Below are positions 18,965-27,817 of a stretch of DNA of 64,000 nt, in pieces. Numbering within the stretch: position 1 is the first letter of the stretch; the number at the start of each line of letters is the position of its first letter. Location: contig NZ_VNIP01000006.1 of assembly GCF_008370325.1 (NCBI RefSeq), forward strand, positions 434,001-498,000, in the 5' to 3' direction. The position numbers were made by a program, and so were the translations under genes. This DNA comes from Martinezella tropici. GTDB taxonomy: Bacteria > Pseudomonadota > Alphaproteobacteria > Rhizobiales > Rhizobiaceae. The notes under the pieces were generated by a model, which saw only the letters and a list, made by a program, of their open reading frames with translations, did not search any database and had not been told where the DNA came from.

Positions 18965-20098
18965 TTACGTCTGCCCACCGCGGATAGACGGATGCCAGAA
19001 CGTCACCATTCTCTCGACAATGGCGACGATACCGTAGAAGACGGAGCCTGCAACCGCGGCAATCGCGATCTCGGCCCAGACCATGTCGAGGTTCAACCGA
19101 CCGTTTTCGGTCGAGATGCGGAAGCCCATGCCCGACATGGGGGTGCCGAAGAACTCTGCCACGATGGCACCGATCAGGGCCAAGGTCGAGTTGATCTTCA
19201 GCGCATTGAAAATAAAGGGAGCGGCAGCCGGCAGGCGCAGCTTGAGCAGTGTCTGCCAGTAGCTCGATGCATAGGTGCGCATCAGGTCGCGCTCCATGCT
19301 GCCGGCAGCAGCAAGCCCCGCCACCGTGTTCACCAGCATCGGGAAGAAGGTCATGACGACGACAACGGCGGCCTTCGATTGCCAATCGAAGCCGAACCAC
19401 ATGACCATGATCGGCGCAACGCCGATGATCGGCAGAGCGGAGACCAGATTGCCGATCGGCAGCAAGCCGCGCCGCAGGAAGGCGAAGCGGTCGGCGAGGA
19501 TGGCGACGACGAAGCCGCTGGAACAACCGATGATGTAGCCGATCAGAACCGATCGGAAGATCGTCTGCTGAACATCCGTCCAGAGGATCGAGATCGAGCC
19601 GGCAATCCGGGCGCCGATGGCGCTTGGCGGCGGCAGCAGTATGAAAGGAATACCGGCCCCGCGCGTCACCGCTTCCCAGATGATAATGATCCAGACGCCG
19701 AAGATCACTGGGATCAGCAACCGTAACGTATAGCTGTCGGCAGTCGATTTCACCCGGATGGCCGACAGGATGGAAACGCAACGCCAGGCAAGCAGCCACG
19801 CCGCGGCGAGGAGGATAAAGAATGACGCAGCCGCGCTGCCTTCATTGCCCGATATTCCAGCCAGCAACAGCCAGGCGGCCGCGTGCGCGGCGAAGAAGAG
19901 GATCGCCGCGCAGGGGGTTGCAGGCAGGTTCATGAAGGAAATAGCGGCTGCGGCGGCAATGAGAATGAAAATGACGAAGGTGGTGCCGCTACTGAACGGC
20001 GTGGCGGCATCGGCGGCGAGCAGCGGCAGCACCGGGAGGGCCGCAAGGCAGAGAAGGAGGGAGAGCGTACCCTGCCACGACGAATGAAAATTCCTCAT
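18965..20098 (-). CDS. ABC transporter permease with extra N-terminal membrane domain
   Basis: A 377-residue BPD-type permease (SsuC/ThiX-like). The C-terminal 250 residues are the classical permease, with ALPIIGVAPIMVMWFGFDW and the EAA-loop region RTYASSYWQTLLKLRLPAAAP. The first ~115 residues add about four hydrophobic segments (LSLLLCLAALPVLPLL, FVIFILIAAAAAISF, AILFFAAHAAAWLLLAG and FFILLAAAWLLAW) that ordinary members lack. The ATG at 20098 overlaps the preceding permease gene by 4 bases; the frame upstream of it is only a shadow. It probably dimerises with the other permease. Confidence 0.88.
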   Translation of the reverse strand: MRNFHSSWQGTLSLLLCLAALPVLPLLAADAATPFSSGTTFVIFILIAAAAAISFMNLPATPCAAILFFAAHAAAWLLLAGISGNEGSAAASFFILLAAAWLLAWRCVSILSAIRVKSTADSYTLRLLIPVIFGVWIIIIWEAVTRGAGIPFILLPPPSAIGARIAGSISILWTDVQQTIFRSVLIGYIIGCSSGFVVAILADRFAFLRRGLLPIGNLVSALPIIGVAPIMVMWFGFDWQSKAAVVVVMTFFPMLVNTVAGLAAAGSMERDLMRTYASSYWQTLLKLRLPAAAPFIFNALKINSTLALIGAIVAEFFGTPMSGMGFRISTENGRLNLDMVWAEIAIAAVAGSVFYGIVAIVERMVTFWHPSIRGGQT

Positions 20099-20988
20099 GC
20101 CGCCCGACCTCCCATGGCACGATCGACGATACGCGCCGCGATGCTGACGATGGCAATCAACCCGGCCGCCAGGATCGAGCCGGCGACGAGCGTCGCCCAT
20201 ATATCGATCGTCAGGCTTTGGTAGGAGCCTGCCAGGAGCTTGGCGCCGATGCCGGCGACCGCACCCGTCGGCAGTTCGCCGACGATCGTGCCGGTGAGGC
20301 TTGCGGCGATCGCGACCTTCATCGAGGTGAAGAGGAAGGGGATCGATGCGGGCACGCGCAGTTTCCAGAAGGTCTGCGTGGCACTGGCATTGTAGGTGCG
20401 CATCAGATCGAGATGCATGACCTCCGGCGATCGCAATCCCTTGACCATGCCGACGGCGACGGGGAAGAAGGAGAGATAGGTCGATACCAGCGCCTTGGGG
20501 ATGAGGCCGGTAACGCCGATCGAACCCAGCACGACAACGACCATCGGCGCGATCGCAAGGATCGGTATCGTCTGCGAAGCGATGATCCACGGCATCAGGC
20601 TGCGGTCCAAGGCGACCACATGCACGATACCGACTGCGATCAGGATGCCGAGAACAGTACCGAAGGCGAAGCCGACAGCGGTTGAGGAAAGGGTGACCCA
20701 GGCATTGTAGACGAGGCTGCGGCTGCTTGTGGGAGCGCGAAGGAAGGTATTTTCGAAAACGTTCTGCGCCACCTGATGCGGCGCGGGCAGGATCGGCTTC
20801 GGCTGCGACAGCGTCTTGCCGATGAATTCCATCGTCGTCGGCGTGATATTGCCGCGCCGGTCAAGATCGCGCTGGAACGGCGCGTTGAGAACGAACGCGA
20901 AGACATACCAGAGGACCAGGATTGCCAGGACGATGGTCGTGACCGGCAGGAACTTGTGGCTGAAGAGCTGTTCTCTTTCCATGGTCAT
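20095..20988 (-). CDS. ABC transporter permease
   Basis: A 297-residue inner-membrane permease of the SsuC/ThiX family, partner of the longer permease that follows. It starts MTMEREQLFSHK, has one N-terminal helix, then a five-helix core with ILAIAPMVVVVLGSIGVTGL and the EAA region MRTYNASATQTFWKLRVPAS. Its start overlaps the SMR-like gene by 4 bases and its stop overlaps the next permease by 4 bases. An ATG two codons downstream (20982) is an alternative start. Confidence 0.9.
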   Translation of the reverse strand: MTMEREQLFSHKFLPVTTIVLAILVLWYVFAFVLNAPFQRDLDRRGNITPTTMEFIGKTLSQPKPILPAPHQVAQNVFENTFLRAPTSSRSLVYNAWVTLSSTAVGFAFGTVLGILIAVGIVHVVALDRSLMPWIIASQTIPILAIAPMVVVVLGSIGVTGLIPKALVSTYLSFFPVAVGMVKGLRSPEVMHLDLMRTYNASATQTFWKLRVPASIPFLFTSMKVAIAASLTGTIVGELPTGAVAGIGAKLLAGSYQSLTIDIWATLVAGSILAAGLIAIVSIAARIVDRAMGGRAA

Positions 20989-21320
20989 GCTCTCCCTTGT
21001 GCGGGAAACAGCATGAGGATCATGGCAGCGATGCCCAAGCCCACGCCGGCGAGCTGCTGCAGGCTCAGCCGCTCGCCAAACACGATGAAGGCGATGATGT
21101 TGACAACGACGAGCTGGGCGATGGAGGAGGCGGAGATCGCCAGGCCAAGCCCGCCCTCGCGCATCAGCCGCACCATCATCAGATTGCCGATGCAATAGAG
21201 GATGAGCGCCAGGATCAGCACCAGAACGTTGTTGTTGATGACATAGGCGCGCGAGGCTGTCGCTCCGCTGATGAAGATCGCCATGGCGCCGGTAAGCCAG
21301 AGGAGGAATTGCGGGTTCAT
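20985..21320 (-). CDS. Small four-helix SMR/EamA-like membrane protein
   Basis: A 111-residue, very hydrophobic protein with four predicted helices (about 5-25, 30-50, 60-82 and 86-105). The half LAISASSIAQLVVVNIIAFIVFGERL followed by LAGVGLGIAAMILML resembles small multidrug resistance or half-EamA transporters. It lacks the conserved membrane glutamate in helix 1 that SMR exporters use. It sits between the ATPase and permease genes of the importer with overlapping or near-overlapping junctions. It is therefore probably an accessory of that system; its role is unknown. Confidence 0.75.
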   Translation of the reverse strand: MNPQFLLWLTGAMAIFISGATASRAYVINNNVLVLILALILYCIGNLMMVRLMREGGLGLAISASSIAQLVVVNIIAFIVFGERLSLQQLAGVGLGIAAMILMLFPAQGRA

Positions 21321-21329
21321 GGGGTGATC

Positions 21330-22127
21330 CTATTCCTCATAGCTGTGACCTGCTCTCAGTCCTTCGCGGACACGATGGGCGATTTCGAGGAATTCCGGCG
21401 TTTCGCGAATGCCAAGCGGGCGTTCGAGCGGCAGCGTCGATTCGATGACATCGGTGACGCGGCCCGGACGCGGCGACATGACCACGATCTTGGTGGAAAG
21501 ATAGACCGCCTCCGGGATGGAGTGGGTGACGAAGCATATGGTCTTGTTCGTCTGTTTCCAGAGCTTCAGCAGTTGTTCGTTGAGGTGGTCGCGGACGATT
21601 TCGTCAAGCGCGCCGAAGGGTTCGTCCATCAGCAGGAGGTCGGCATCGAAGGCGAGCGCGCGGGCGATCGAGGCGCGCTGCTGCATGCCGCCCGAAAGCT
21701 GCCAGGGGAATTTCTTCTCGAAGCCGCTGAGATTGACGAGCTCCAGGGTCCGGGCGATGCGCTTTGCCTGCTCCTGGGCGTCGTAGCCCATGATTTCTAG
21801 AGGCAGCGCGATATTCTTCTCGATTGTGCGCCAGGGATAGAGTGCGGCGGCCTGGAAGACGTAGCCGTAGGCGCGCGCCTTGCGTGCTTCCTCGGGCGTC
21901 ATGCCGTTGACGCTGATATCGCCTGAACTTTTCCGTTCGAGATCGGCGATGACGCGCAGGAAGGTGGTCTTTCCACAGCCGGAGGGGCCGATGAAGGAGA
22001 CGAAATCGCCCTTGCGGACATCGAGATCGACATTGCTCAGCGCATGCACCGGCCCGTCATTCGTATCGTAGGTGAGACAGAGATTCCGCGCGGAGACGAC
22101 GGAGGAAGCGGACGACGTCATTAACAC
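21330..22127 (-). CDS. ABC transporter ATP-binding protein (SsuB/TauB type)
   Basis: A 265-residue ATPase and first gene of the importer operon running to 17938. Walker A is GPSGCGKTTFL, the signature is LSGGMQQRASIARAL, Walker B is LLLMDEPFGALDE and the H-loop is in CFVTHSIPEAVYLS. Start ATG 22127 or, two codons later, ATG 22121 (MTSSASS). It faces the cupin gene across a 115-bp divergent promoter region in which only a weak half of the RutR-like operator (TGGTAGG) can be made out. Confidence 0.9.
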   Translation of the reverse strand: MLMTSSASSVVSARNLCLTYDTNDGPVHALSNVDLDVRKGDFVSFIGPSGCGKTTFLRVIADLERKSSGDISVNGMTPEEARKARAYGYVFQAAALYPWRTIEKNIALPLEIMGYDAQEQAKRIARTLELVNLSGFEKKFPWQLSGGMQQRASIARALAFDADLLLMDEPFGALDEIVRDHLNEQLLKLWKQTNKTICFVTHSIPEAVYLSTKIVVMSPRPGRVTDVIESTLPLERPLGIRETPEFLEIAHRVREGLRAGHSYEE

Positions 22128-22242
22128 CTACCAGTCCTGATTTCGCCGCATGGTTGGGGCGGATTGCGTGTTATCCTGCTTGGCATTGCTGCAGCTTTGA
22201 GAGGCGAGGGCGCCTTGCTGCTGGATCCAGGGGAGCAATGCC

Positions 22243-22656
22243 ATGACTCTGTCATCGAAGCCCACCTGCCGTATCGTGCGGCCCGGCAACACCTATGCCG
22301 GAAAGCAGGGCCTCAACTATTTTGAAGGGATTGCCGCCGAGACAGTGGGCTCGACGGGGATCTGCATGCATCTCCTGACGATACCGCCAGGCGCTCGCGC
22401 CAAGGCGCATCTTCATGCCTCGCACGAGACGGCGATCTACGCCATTTCCGGCGAGACGCATTGCTGGTTCGGCGACGAGCTGGAAGAGCACGTCATCGTT
22501 CGCGAGGGCGAGATGTTCTATATTCCGGCCGGCGTCCCGCATCTTCCCGCCAATCTCAGCGACCGGCCGGCGACGGCGGTCATCGCCCGCACCGATCCGA
22601 ACGAGCAGGAAAGCGTGGTCCTGCTGCCGGATCTGGAGCGGTATGTGCCGCGCTGA
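22243..22656 (+). CDS. Cupin-domain protein
   Basis: A 137-residue single-domain cupin. The first cupin motif is in HLHASHETAIYAISGE, with His and Glu ligands, and the second is EGEMFYIPAGVPHLPANLSD. Such proteins bind a divalent metal and may be enzymes or ligand sensors. It is transcribed away from the pyrimidine importer and toward the convergent dihydropyrimidinase gene, and is the only plus-strand gene between 17.9 and 25.7 kb. A function in pyrimidine catabolism is suggested only by position. Confidence 0.85.
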   Translation: MTLSSKPTCRIVRPGNTYAGKQGLNYFEGIAAETVGSTGICMHLLTIPPGARAKAHLHASHETAIYAISGETHCWFGDELEEHVIVREGEMFYIPAGVPHLPANLSDRPATAVIARTDPNEQESVVLLPDLERYVPR

Positions 22657-22689
22657 GCGGCCGATGAGCCGAAACGCTGGAGACAAGCG

Positions 22690-24144
22690 TCAAACCCCGC
22701 TGGCGGGGATGCCGCTGCGCTGAACCTTGCGCGGCGCCGTGACCTCTTTCCAGGTCGAAAGTGCGCGGTTGACGGCGGTGAAGGGGTCGCGCCTGACGAA
22801 CTCGCCGTGGCCCTCCTTCGTCTTGACCGTGCCTTCCTCGATGGCGACGACGCCGCGCGTCAGCGTATAGCGCGGCAGACCAGTGACTTCCTTACCCTCG
22901 AAGACATTGTAGTCGATCGCCGACTGCTGCGTCTTGGCGGCGATGGTCTTCGAGCGCTTCGGATCCCAGACGACGATATCGGCATCGGCGCCGACGAGGA
23001 TCGCGCCCTTTTTCGGATAGACGTTGAGGATCTTGGCGATGTTGGTCGACGTGACGGCGACAAACTCGTTCATCGTCAGGCGGCCGGTGTTGACGCCATA
23101 GGTCCATAGCATCGGCATGCGATCTTCCAGGCCGCCGGTGCCGTTCGGGATCTTGGTGAAGTCCTTGAGGCCGAAGCGTTTCTGCTCGGTCGTAAACGCA
23201 CAATGATCGGTCGCGACCACCTGCAGCGAGCCGGAGGCGAGACCTGCCCAGAGGCTGTCCTGATGTTGCTTGTTGCGGAAGGGCGGCGACATGACGCGGC
23301 GGGCGGCATGGTCCCAATCGGCGTTCGCATATTCGCTCTCATCGAGCGTCAGGTGCTGGATCAGCGGTTCGCCATAGACGCGCATGCCCTTCTGACGGGC
23401 GCGGCGGATGGCTTCATGGGCCTGCTCGCAGGAGGTATGGACGATATAGACGGGCGAGCCCGCCATGTCGGCGATCATGATGGCGCGGTTCGTTGCCTCG
23501 CCTTCGACCTCGGCCGGGCGGGAATAGGCATGAGCTTCCGGGCCGTTATTGCCTTCGGCCAGCAGCTTTGCCTGCATCTGCGCGACGACATCACCGTTTT
23601 CGGCATGGACGAGCGGCAGTGCGCCAAGTTCGGCGCAGCGCTGGAAGGAGGAGAACATCTCGTCGTCATCCACCATCAGCGCGCCTTTATAGGCCATGAA
23701 GTGCTTGAAGGTGTTGATGCCCTTGTCGCGGACGATGGCTTCCATCTCGTTGAAGACCTGCTCGCCCCACCAGGTGATCGCCATGTGGAAGGAATAGTCG
23801 CAATTCGCGCGGGTGGACTTGTTGTCCCACATGGTGAGCGCTTCGAGCAGCGACTGGCCGGGCGAGGGCAGCGCAAAATCCACTACCATCGTCGTGCCGC
23901 CGGCAAGGGCTGCGCGCGTGCCGCTCTCGAAATCGTCGGAGGAATAGGTGCCCATGAACGGCATTTCGAGATGCGTATGCGGATCGATACCGCCGGGCAT
24001 CACATAACAGCCGGAGGCATCCAATACCTCGTTGCCGGAAAGATTCTGCCCGATTTCAACGATCTTGCCGCCTTCGACCTTGACGTCAGCCCTATAGGTC
24101 AGGTCGGCCGTGACGATGGTTCCACCCTTGATGACTGTGCTCAT
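22690..24144 (-). CDS. hydA: Dihydropyrimidinase (D-hydantoinase)
   Basis: A 484-residue cytoplasmic amidohydrolase that opens the ring of dihydrouracil/dihydrothymine, the second step of reductive pyrimidine breakdown. Metal ligands are seen in GGIDPHTHLEMPF (HxH), in NTFKHFMAYKGAL (the lysine that is carbamylated), and in LVHAENGDV and YIVHTSCEQAH. A final Asp is in VATDHCAFT. Length and motifs fit the family. It follows the carbamoylase gene by 48 bases on the same strand. Confidence 0.95.
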   Translation of the reverse strand: MSTVIKGGTIVTADLTYRADVKVEGGKIVEIGQNLSGNEVLDASGCYVMPGGIDPHTHLEMPFMGTYSSDDFESGTRAALAGGTTMVVDFALPSPGQSLLEALTMWDNKSTRANCDYSFHMAITWWGEQVFNEMEAIVRDKGINTFKHFMAYKGALMVDDDEMFSSFQRCAELGALPLVHAENGDVVAQMQAKLLAEGNNGPEAHAYSRPAEVEGEATNRAIMIADMAGSPVYIVHTSCEQAHEAIRRARQKGMRVYGEPLIQHLTLDESEYANADWDHAARRVMSPPFRNKQHQDSLWAGLASGSLQVVATDHCAFTTEQKRFGLKDFTKIPNGTGGLEDRMPMLWTYGVNTGRLTMNEFVAVTSTNIAKILNVYPKKGAILVGADADIVVWDPKRSKTIAAKTQQSAIDYNVFEGKEVTGLPRYTLTRGVVAIEEGTVKTKEGHGEFVRRDPFTAVNRALSTWKEVTAPRKVQRSGIPASGV

Positions 24145-24192
24145 GGTGCATGCTCCAGATGTGTGAAGTTCCGACGCTGGGAATCGTGGCCG

Positions 24193-25446
24193 TCAAGCCA
24201 CGATCTCCGCCGTCTCGACGACTGCGTGGAACAGCACATCCGCCCCGGCGGTCGCCCATTCCTTGGAAATTTCTTCGGCCTCGTTGTGCGAGAGGCCGCC
24301 GACGCAGGGGCACATGACCATCGTGGCGGGAGCGACCTTGGCGGCCCAGCAGGCGTCATGGCCTGCGCCGGAGATGAGGTTCATGTGGCTGTAGCCGAGC
24401 CTTTCGGCGGCATTGCGTACGGAGCTGACGAGTTTCGGATCGAAGGTCACCGGCTCGAAATGGCCGATGGCTTCCACCGAGCAGCCGACGCCGAGGGCGT
24501 CACAGATCTCTTTCGCTTCCGCTTCGATCCTGGCGCGCATGCGATCGAGCTTTTCCTTGTCGGGCGTGCGGATATCGACGGTGAAGACTACCTTGCCGGG
24601 CAGGACGTTGCGGGAGTTTGGCGAGAAGAAAACCTGACCGACGCCGCCGACGGCGCCCGGCTGGCTTTCCATCGCTACGCTCTGCACCATCTCGACGATC
24701 CGGGACATGGCAAGGCCGGCATTGACGCGGAGATTCATCGGCGTCGAACCGGTATGCGCTTCCTTGCCCGTCAGCGTGAATTCCAGCCACCATAGGCCCT
24801 GACAGTGCGTGACGACGCCGATGGTCTTGTCTTCGGCTTCGAGGATCGGGCCTTGCTCGATATGATATTCGAAATAGGCATGCATCTTGCGGGCGCCGAC
24901 TTCTTCTTCGCCGAGCCAGCCGATGCGCTTCAGCTCTTCGCCATAGGTCTTGCCGTCCGGATCCTTGCGACCATAGGCGAATTCGAGCGAATGCACGCCG
25001 GCGAAGACGCCGGAAGCGAGCATTGCGGGCGCAAAGCGCGCGCCTTCCTCGTTGGCCCAGTTGGTGACCACGATCGGATGCTTGGTCTTGATGCCGAGGT
25101 CGTTCATCGTACGGACGACTTCAAGCGCGGCGAGCACACCGAGGACGCCGTCATATTTGCCGCCGGTCGGCTGGGTATCGAGGTGCGAGCCGACGTAAAT
25201 GGGCAGCGCGTTCGGGTCGGTGCCGGCGCGGGTCGCGAACATAGTACCCATCTTGTCGACGCCGACGGTCATGCCGGCCTTGTCGCACCAAGTCTTGAAA
25301 AGGTTGCGTCCCTCGGCATCGGCATCCGTTAGGGTTTGGCGATTGTTGCCGCCGGCAATGCCGGGGCCGATCTTCGCCATGTCCATCAGCGTATCCCAAA
25401 GGCGATCGCCATTGATACGCATGTTTTCTCCTGGCGCTGCCACCAT
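24193..25446 (-). CDS. M20-family N-carbamoyl amidohydrolase (beta-ureidopropionase-like)
   Basis: A 417-residue zinc-dependent amidohydrolase of the allantoate/N-carbamoyl-amino-acid hydrolase family. Metal-binding segments include VGSHLDTQPTGGKYDG, NWANEEGARF, EYHIEQGPILE and SGAGHDACWAA. In this cluster it most likely removes the carbamoyl group from N-carbamoyl-beta-alanine, the third step of reductive pyrimidine catabolism. A second ATG at 25422 (MRINGDRL) has a better AGGAG box and could be the true start. The intergenic region behind it holds a RutR-like operator. Confidence 0.9.
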   Translation of the reverse strand: MVAAPGENMRINGDRLWDTLMDMAKIGPGIAGGNNRQTLTDADAEGRNLFKTWCDKAGMTVGVDKMGTMFATRAGTDPNALPIYVGSHLDTQPTGGKYDGVLGVLAALEVVRTMNDLGIKTKHPIVVTNWANEEGARFAPAMLASGVFAGVHSLEFAYGRKDPDGKTYGEELKRIGWLGEEEVGARKMHAYFEYHIEQGPILEAEDKTIGVVTHCQGLWWLEFTLTGKEAHTGSTPMNLRVNAGLAMSRIVEMVQSVAMESQPGAVGGVGQVFFSPNSRNVLPGKVVFTVDIRTPDKEKLDRMRARIEAEAKEICDALGVGCSVEAIGHFEPVTFDPKLVSSVRNAAERLGYSHMNLISGAGHDACWAAKVAPATMVMCPCVGGLSHNEAEEISKEWATAGADVLFHAVVETAEIVA

Positions 25447-25583
25447 GATGCAATCCTCACCTGTTTATCCCGGCGCATGCAAGGTGCATGCCCGATTGTT
25501 CCCATTGGTCTATCCGGAGCGTTCTCTTGTTTTTCTCGCCCGGAAAATCCCCAGTTGCCTTTAAGAAACATCTGACGGATAAT

Positions 25584-25599
25584 TTGACCGATTGGTAAA
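25584..25599. promoter_or_regulatory. RutR-like operator between the carbamoylase and rutR-like genes
   Basis: TTGACCGATTGGTAAA is a gapped palindrome matching the known E. coli RutR site TTGACCA-N2-TGGTCAA at 12 of 14 fixed positions. It lies in the 298-bp divergent region between the carbamoylase and the TetR-type regulator, which has a RutR-like ligand-binding domain. It shares the half-site TGGTAAA with the site upstream of preT. Confidence 0.7.
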
Positions 25600-25744
25600 C
25601 ATTACAACTTCCGTGGCGCGGCTCAAGACGAAAAGCACGAAAATTTCCGATAAAATTTCAGGCCATTGCCTAAATCCGATGCATCGGCAGGGTGGATAAA
25701 GGCGCGGCCGAAAGGCTTGGATTTCAAGGAGAAACAGAGCACAC

Positions 25745-26389
25745 ATGGCCATCCCCAGAGCCGCCAAGACACAGCGCCGCACCCGTATCCAGGAAGAGAA
25801 AGAGGAAATCATACTGGAAGCCGCGCTGGACGTATTTTCCGTCAGCGGCTTTCGTGGCTCGACCATCGACCAGATCGCCGAAGTCGCCGGCATGTCGAAG
25901 CCCAATCTGCTCTACTATTTCCGCACCAAGGAGGCGATGCATCGGGCTTTGATCGACAGGGTGCTGTTTACCTGGCTGGAACCGCTGCGCGCTTTCGATG
26001 CCAACGGCGATCCCGAAAGCGAGATCCGCTCCTATATCCGCCGCAAGCTCGAGATGGCCCGGGATTTCCCCCGTGAAAGCCGGCTCTTCGCCAATGAAAT
26101 GCTGCAGGGGGCGCCGCATGTGGAGGACGAGCTGCGCGGCCCGCTGAAGGACCTTGTCGACGAGAAGGTTGAGGTCATCCGCGCCTGGGCAAAGGCTGGC
26201 AAAATCGCCAAGTGTGATCCCTATCACCTGATCTTTTCGATCTGGTCGACCACGCAGCATTATGCGGATTTCGATGTGCAGGTGCGGGCCGTGCTTGGCG
26301 ATGAGCATTCCGGCGAGGGGCGCTTCGAGGATGCCGCACGCTATCTGGAGCAGCTTTTCGTCGATGGGCTTCGGATTCGCCACAGTTGA
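25745..26389 (+). CDS. RutR-like TetR-family regulator of pyrimidine catabolism
   Basis: A 214-residue TetR-type repressor. The helix-turn-helix is in FSVSGFRGSTIDQIAEVAG followed by KPNLLYYFRTKEAMH. The C-terminal part is strikingly RutR-like: SYIRRKLEMARDFPRESRLF, NEMLQGAPHVEDEL, and DPYHLIFSIWSTTQHYADF. E. coli RutR binds uracil or thymine and then releases DNA; the same behaviour is expected here. It is divergent from the hydrolase genes and convergent with preA, i.e. at the centre of the regulon. Confidence 0.9.
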   Translation: MAIPRAAKTQRRTRIQEEKEEIILEAALDVFSVSGFRGSTIDQIAEVAGMSKPNLLYYFRTKEAMHRALIDRVLFTWLEPLRAFDANGDPESEIRSYIRRKLEMARDFPRESRLFANEMLQGAPHVEDELRGPLKDLVDEKVEVIRAWAKAGKIAKCDPYHLIFSIWSTTQHYADFDVQVRAVLGDEHSGEGRFEDAARYLEQLFVDGLRIRHS

Positions 26390-26429
26390 GCGCTGGAGCA
26401 ATCCTCCAAAGGATTGTATCGGGCATCAA

Positions 26430-26461
26430 AAAGGCGGCTGCAGCACGCCGCAACCGCCTTT
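26430..26461. terminator. Bidirectional terminator between rutR-like gene and preA
   Basis: AAAGGCGG (26430-26437) pairs with CCGCCTTT (26454-26461), flanked by A and T residues on either side. It serves the two convergent genes. Confidence 0.75.
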
Positions 26462-26490
26462 CGCATGTATATTTTAAATGCTAGCCGCGG

Positions 26491-27804
26491 TTATTCCGCC
26501 GCCTGACGTGCCATCGGATTGTTCGGATGGGTCGTCCAGTTGGCGTAGTTGGGATCGACGATCTTGCCTGTGCGCTTGTCGAGGGCGCCCGCCGGCAGTT
26601 CTTCCATGGTGATACAGTTCTCGACGGGGCAGACGCTGACGCAGAGATTGCAGCCGACGCATTCCTCGTCCATCACCTCGAAACGCCTGACGCCATCGAT
26701 CATGTTGGTGATTGCCTGGTGCGAGGTATCCTCGCAGGCAATGTAGCAACGGCCGCACTTGATGCAGGCATCCTGATCGATCTTGGCCTTGGCGATGTAG
26801 TTGAGGTTGAGGTACTGCCAGTCGGAAACATTCGGCACGGCGCGGCCGGTGATGTCGTCCAGGCTGCGGTGGCCTTTTTCGTCCATCCAATCGGAAAGGC
26901 CCGATATCATCTCCTCGACGATCTTGAAGCCGTAGGTCATGGCCGCCGTGCAGACCTGCACGTTGCCGGCGCCGAGTACCAGGAATTCCGCCGCATCGCG
27001 CCAGGTCGTGACGCCGCCGATGCCGGATATCGGCAGGCCATAGGTTTCCGCATCGCGGGCGATTTCAGCCACCATGTTGAGCGCGATCGGCTTGACCGCC
27101 GGGCCGCAGTAGCCGCCATGGCTGCCCTTGCCGCCGACCGTTGGGTTCGGGGCAAAGTTGTCGAGATCGACCGAGACGATCGAGTTGATCGTGTTGATCA
27201 GCGACACCGCGTCGGTGCCGCCGGCCTTGGCGGCGCGTGCGGGCTTGCGGATATCGGTGATGTTGGGCGTCAGCTTGGTGATGACGGGCATGCGTGTGTA
27301 CTGCTTGCACCAGCGCACCACCATTTCGATATATTCCGGCACCTGTCCCACAGCGGAGCCCATGCCGCGTTCGGACATGCCGTGGGGACAGCCGAAATTG
27401 AGCTCGATGCCATCGGCCTCCGTTTCCTCGACCAGCGGCAGGATCGCCTTCCAAGCCTGCTCCTCGCAAGGCACCATGATGGAGGCGATGAGCGCGCGGT
27501 CCGGCCAGTTCTTTTTCACCTGCTTCATTTCACGCAGGTTGGTGTAAAGGTCGCGGTCGGTGATCAGCTCGATATTGTTGAGGCCGAGCAGGCGGCGGTC
27601 GGCACCCCAGATCGCGCCATAGCGTGGGCCGTTGACGTTGACGACGGGCGGGCCTTCTTCGCCGAGCGTCTTCCAGACCACGCCGCCCCAGCCCGCCTTG
27701 AAGGCGCGCTCGACGTTGTAGGCCTTGTCGGTCGGCGGCGCGGAGGCCAGCCAGAACGGGTTGGGGGATTTGATGCCAACGAAATTATTGCGGAGATCAG
27801 CCAT
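26491..27804 (-). CDS. preA: PreA, NAD-dependent dihydropyrimidine dehydrogenase catalytic subunit
   Basis: A 437-residue flavoprotein subunit that reduces uracil and thymine with electrons from PreT. The FMN barrel contains FWLASAPPTDK, ELNFGCPHGMSERGMG, VITKLTPNITD and ISGIGGVTTWRDAAEF. The C-terminal 90 residues hold a two-cluster ferredoxin domain with CIKCGRCYIAC and CVGCNLCVSVCPVENC. It lies 13 bases downstream of preT, forming a two-gene operon, and catalyses the first step of the reductive pathway. Confidence 0.95.
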   Translation of the reverse strand: MADLRNNFVGIKSPNPFWLASAPPTDKAYNVERAFKAGWGGVVWKTLGEEGPPVVNVNGPRYGAIWGADRRLLGLNNIELITDRDLYTNLREMKQVKKNWPDRALIASIMVPCEEQAWKAILPLVEETEADGIELNFGCPHGMSERGMGSAVGQVPEYIEMVVRWCKQYTRMPVITKLTPNITDIRKPARAAKAGGTDAVSLINTINSIVSVDLDNFAPNPTVGGKGSHGGYCGPAVKPIALNMVAEIARDAETYGLPISGIGGVTTWRDAAEFLVLGAGNVQVCTAAMTYGFKIVEEMISGLSDWMDEKGHRSLDDITGRAVPNVSDWQYLNLNYIAKAKIDQDACIKCGRCYIACEDTSHQAITNMIDGVRRFEVMDEECVGCNLCVSVCPVENCITMEELPAGALDKRTGKIVDPNYANWTTHPNNPMARQAAE

Positions 27805-27817
27805 GTCGGTGCTCCTT

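Noticed and set aside
22690..24795. Long plus-strand open frame (23203-24795, 530 codons) opposite the dihydropyrimidinase and carbamoylase genes
   Set aside because: It spans two real genes and their spacer on the other strand; composition is that of an antisense shadow.
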